Shown in pieces: positions 61,152-64,000 of a stretch of DNA of 64,000 nucleotides; the first letter of the stretch is position 1, and the number at the start of each line of letters is the position of its first letter. The DNA is from Celeribacter naphthalenivorans. GTDB lineage: Bacteria; Pseudomonadota; Alphaproteobacteria; Rhodobacterales; Rhodobacteraceae. Both the position numbers and the translations under genes were made by a program. Location of the stretch: NCBI RefSeq assembly GCF_020524585.1, contig NZ_JAIVLK010000003.1:496001-560000 (forward strand). Direction: 5' to 3'. The notes below the pieces were generated by a model. That model was not told where the DNA came from and did not search any database. It worked only from the letters and a program-made list of their open reading frames with translations.

Positions 61152-62897
61152 ATGTCGCAAAGCGAGGATTGGCGCGCGAAGAACGTCCGCCGCATGAACA
61201 AGTATCATGCGTGGGTTGCCGCGCGTGCGACGCCCGCTTTGGGATTCGTGTCTCAGCCTGAGCCCAAATCCATCGGGTCTTTCGCGCGGGGCCGCCAGTT
61301 GATCGGTGGCAATTTCCTGTTTGCGGGCTTTCTGGTCGAGGCACCGAATGCCTCGATCTGGGACATCGAAGCCCCCGCGTCGGGATTTGTCGAAGAAATT
61401 CATGGCTTTGCCTGGCTCGACGATTTGGCCGCCGTGGGCGATTACAACGCGCGCCACCGGGCGCAGGACTGGATCAAGGATTGGGTTGAACGGTTCGGCG
61501 GTGGCAAAGGTCCGGGCTGGACGCCGGATTTGACCGGGCGTCGGCTCATTCGCTGGATTCACCACGCGCTGTTTTTCCTCTCCGGGCAAGAGGCGGAGGT
61601 CTCGAATGCTTTCTACAAAACGCTCGGCCAGCAGACGATTTTCCTCTCGCGCCGTTGGCGCACGGCCAGTCCCGGTTTGCCCCGGTTCGAGGCACTGACG
61701 GGGCTCATTTACGCCGGTCTGTCTTTGGTCGGCATGGAAGAACATGTCGCCCCCGCCGTCAAAGCGCTGGCGGAGGAATGCGAGGCGGAGATTGACGCCG
61801 AGGGCGGTCTGCCGACACGCAACCCGGAAGAGTTGTTGGAGGTCTTCACGCTGTTGACCTGGGCCGCGGCGGCTCTGTCGGAAGCGGGAAAGATCGCCGA
61901 AGAATCGCATCTCGCCGCGATTGAACGGATCGCGCCGACGCTGCGCGCGCTGCGCCATTCCGATGGCGGGCTGGCGCGGTTTCATGGCGGCGGACGCGGC
62001 ATCGAGGGGCGTCTCGATCATGCCTTGGCCAGTTCCGGCAACAAAGTGCCGCCGGGGCAGGGGCTTCACATGGGGTTCCTGCGGCTGGCGGCGGGGCGGA
62101 CCTCGATCATCATTGACGCGGCCACCCCGCCGAAACTCGAAGCGTCTTTTAATGCCCATGCCTCGACCCTGGCGTTTGAGCTGACCTCCGGGCGCCGGCC
62201 TTTGATCGTGAATTGTGGGGCAGGCAGCAGTTTTGGCCCGGATTGGCGCCGTGCGGGTCGGGCCACGCCGTCGCATTCCACATTGGGGATCGAAGGGTTT
62301 TCGTCCTCGCGTCTGGGCGCGAAGCGGATGATCGGCGGGCATCTGCGCGAATTTCTGGCCGATATTCCGACCGAAGTGCGCCTTGAGCTGCGCACCAATG
62401 ATGATGGCGGCGGTTTCGTTGCCGGGCACAATGGCTATGTCAGAACCCACGGCCTCACGCATATTCGCCAGATCGAGCTGTCGAAAGACGGGCGTGGCAT
62501 TGCGGGCGAGGACACTTTGGCGACGATCACCGGCGAGGACGAACGGCAATTCGACCGGATGATGGACCGGCTCAAACTTCAAGGCATCCCGTTTCAGGTC
62601 CGGTTTCACCTTCATCCCGATGTGGATGCGGAACTGGATATGGGGGGGGCTGCTGTGTCCTTGGCGCTCAAATCCGGCGAGATTTGGGTGTTCCGTCATG
62701 ACGGTCGCGCGAAATTGAGCCTTGAGAGGTCGGTTTATCTCGAAAAAAACCGATTAAAGCCGCGTGCGAGCAAACAAGTGGTTCTATCTGCGACGGCAAT
62801 GGATTATGCGACCCGTGTCCGTTGGACATTGGCCAAGGCGCAGGAGACGCCGACAACGCTCCGCGATCTTGAGATGGACGACGAGACTCTGATCTGA
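61152..62897 (+). CDS. Heparinase II/III-like protein
   Basis: This 581-residue protein has an alpha-helical (alpha/alpha-toroid type) first half containing WIHHALFFLSG and FFLSRRWRTASPGLPRFEALTGLIYAGLSL. Its C-terminal heparinase II/III beta domain, from about residue 335, has HASTLAFELTSGRRPLIVNCG and SHSTLGIEGFSSSRLG. There is no signal peptide. True polysaccharide lyase activity is unproven. The family sits next to purH in many alphaproteobacteria, where its role is unknown. ATG 61152 (MSQSEDWRAKNVR) is chosen over the longer frame from 61113. It ends 24 bp before purH. Confidence 0.88.
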   Translation: MSQSEDWRAKNVRRMNKYHAWVAARATPALGFVSQPEPKSIGSFARGRQLIGGNFLFAGFLVEAPNASIWDIEAPASGFVEEIHGFAWLDDLAAVGDYNARHRAQDWIKDWVERFGGGKGPGWTPDLTGRRLIRWIHHALFFLSGQEAEVSNAFYKTLGQQTIFLSRRWRTASPGLPRFEALTGLIYAGLSLVGMEEHVAPAVKALAEECEAEIDAEGGLPTRNPEELLEVFTLLTWAAAALSEAGKIAEESHLAAIERIAPTLRALRHSDGGLARFHGGGRGIEGRLDHALASSGNKVPPGQGLHMGFLRLAAGRTSIIIDAATPPKLEASFNAHASTLAFELTSGRRPLIVNCGAGSSFGPDWRRAGRATPSHSTLGIEGFSSSRLGAKRMIGGHLREFLADIPTEVRLELRTNDDGGGFVAGHNGYVRTHGLTHIRQIELSKDGRGIAGEDTLATITGEDERQFDRMMDRLKLQGIPFQVRFHLHPDVDAELDMGGAAVSLALKSGEIWVFRHDGRAKLSLERSVYLEKNRLKPRASKQVVLSATAMDYATRVRWTLAKAQETPTTLRDLEMDDETLI

Positions 62898-62921
62898 CCG
62901 CCACAAAGATGGACTGCCACC

Positions 62922-64000
62922 ATGACCGACCTTTATCCCGTGAAGCGCGCGCTTCTTTCCGTATCCGACAAAACCGGCCTTGTTGATCTGGGCAAGGCGC
63001 TGGCTGCCAAGGGGGTTGAACTGCTCTCCACCGGCGGGTCGGCAAAGACGCTGCGTGACGCGGGGCTCGATGTCAAAGACGTCTCCGAGGTCACCGGTTT
63101 CCCGGAGATGATGGACGGCCGTGTGAAGACCCTGCACCCGCGTGTGCATGGCGGGCTTCTGGCGCTGCGCGACAATGCCGAGCATGTTTCTGCGATGGAG
63201 GAGCACGGCATTGGCGGGATCGATTTGCTGATCGTGAACCTCTACCCGTTCGAGGCCGCTTTGGCCCGTGGCGCGGAGTATGATGAGATGATCGAGAACA
63301 TCGACATCGGTGGTCCGGCAATGATCCGTGCGGCGGCGAAGAACCACGGGTTCGTCACAACCGTGGTGGATGTCGAGGATTACGACGCGCTGATCGCAGA
63401 GCTTGACGCCAACGACGGCCAGACCTCCTATGCTTTCCGGCAGAAAATGGCCCAGATCGCCTATGCACGCACCGGCGCCTATGACGCTGCCGTGTCGAAT
63501 TGGATGGCCTCTGCGATTGGCGAAGAGGCCCCGCGTCGTCGTGTGGTTGCCGGTCAGATCAAACAGACGCTGCGCTATGGCGAAAACCCGCACCAGTCGG
63601 CGGCCTTTTATGTCGATGGCTCGGAACGTCCGGGTGTCGCCACCGCCGTGCAGCATCAGGGCAAAGAGCTGTCCTACAACAACATCAACGACACCGATGC
63701 GGCGTTCGAACTGGTCGCCGAATTCGACCCGGCGGAGACGCCCGCTGTGGCGATCATCAAACACGCCAACCCCTGTGGTGTGGCCAAGGGTTCGACGCTT
63801 TTGGAAGCCTATAACAATGCTTTCGACTGTGACCGCACCTCTGCTTTCGGTGGCATTGTCGCGCTGAACCAGGTGCTCGATGCGGAAACCGCGAAAGCCA
63901 TCGTTGAGATCTTTACCGAGGTCGTCATCGCCCCCGGTGCGACCGACGATGCGAAAGAGATTTTCGCTGCGAAAAAGAACCTGCGTCTGCTGACCACCGA
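62922..64000 (+). CDS. purH: Bifunctional AICAR transformylase/IMP cyclohydrolase, 5' part
   Basis: PurH catalyses the last two steps of purine synthesis to IMP. About 359 residues are visible and the frame is open to the window end. The N-terminal MGS-like cyclohydrolase domain shows [33 protein letters not shown] and [18 protein letters not shown]. The transformylase domain begins with [14 protein letters not shown] and includes [14 protein letters not shown], containing the catalytic Lys-His pair. ATG 62922 follows the heparinase-like gene closely, so the two may be co-transcribed. Confidence 0.96.
   Translation, partial: MTDLYPVKRALLSVSDKTGLVDLGKALAAKGVELLSTGGSAKTLRDAGLDVKDVSEVTGFPEMMDGRVKTLHPRVHGGLLALRDNAEHVSAMEEHGIGGIDLLIVNLYPFEAALARGAEYDEMIENIDIGGPAMIRAAAKNHGFVTTVVDVEDYDALIAELDANDGQTSYAFRQKMAQIAYARTGAYDAAVSNWMASAIGEEAPRRRVVAGQIKQTLRYGENPHQSAAFYVDGSERPGVATAVQHQGKELSYNNINDTDAAFELVAEFDPAETPAVAIIKHANPCGVAKGSTLLEAYNNAFDCDRTSAFGGIVALNQVLDAETAKAIVEIFTEVVIAPGATDDAKEIFAAKKNLRLLTT

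Overview
The window is chromosomal DNA of an alphaproteobacterium, most likely a marine member of the Rhodobacteraceae (roseobacter group). Pointers are a CcrM-type GANTC methyltransferase, a CenR-like response regulator, DUF2125, DUF3576, DUF4170 and DUF1674 proteins, a roseobacter-type beta-barrel porin, AlkB, a TldE/PmbA-CysQ pair, a leuS-lptE-holA run, and GC-rich third codon positions. I saw no rRNA, tRNA, CRISPR array, prophage or insertion sequence, and no gene-free stretch above 300 bases. Genus cannot be fixed from what is visible. About 68 protein genes are called. The first (1-247) and the last (purH, from 62922) run off the window.

Region by region: (1) 1-5830: a partial cysteine-containing protein, rnhB, ccrM with three GANTC sites in its upstream region, alkB convergent to ccrM, mutY, and the overlapping dciA-like/dsbA-like pair. 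(2) 5835-12732: lpxK-waaA-DUF4170 (lipid A/Kdo assembly), a phosphatase plus GT81-like synthase pair likely making the osmolyte glucosylglycerate, and the CysQ-like/pmbA pair. (3) 12818-22801: a DUF2125 exported protein, a tightly coupled SDR/crotonase-like/flavoprotein operon, an LLM flavin oxidoreductase, and the DUF3576-leuS-lptE-holA operon. (4) 22902-29426: a very acidic porin, a YggS PLP protein, the YqiJ-like/flotillin pair, an L,D-transpeptidase and ribA. (5) 29595-34486: a CenR-like regulator, xthA, the cnoX-LON-Trm112 operon and a UbiH-type hydroxylase. (6) 34581-45877: an amidase, an aminotransferase, ftsK-lolA, a small lytic transglycosylase, an AEC transporter, hspQ, an RsbV/RsbW-like partner-switch pair, a free-Met-sulfoxide reductase, an RluA-family enzyme and a 1-Cys peroxiredoxin. 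(7) 45960-58551: two glycosyltransferases, then the usual rbfA-truB-rpsO-pnp translation/RNA-decay set, here split by accessory genes: putP, an SGNH hydrolase, an Fnr-like regulator, a DUF5665 protein, an acidic RTX protein and a DUF1643 protein. (8) 58654-64000: dapB, an SdhAF4-like DUF1674 protein, rsmB, a heparinase II/III-like protein and purH.

Most of the window is housekeeping: envelope biogenesis, translation, DNA repair and the cell cycle. The most interesting material lies in the accessory inserts and in noncoding DNA. This includes a three-hairpin intergenic segment followed by a nested dyad next to an Fnr-like gene that keeps four FNR-like cysteines; structured leaders in front of pnp and rpsO; a 16-bp perfect palindrome before cnoX; a short dispersed GAGTATTT element at three 3' ends; a crotonase-fold protein lacking both catalytic glutamates; and two exported proteins (porin and RTX protein) almost devoid of basic residues.
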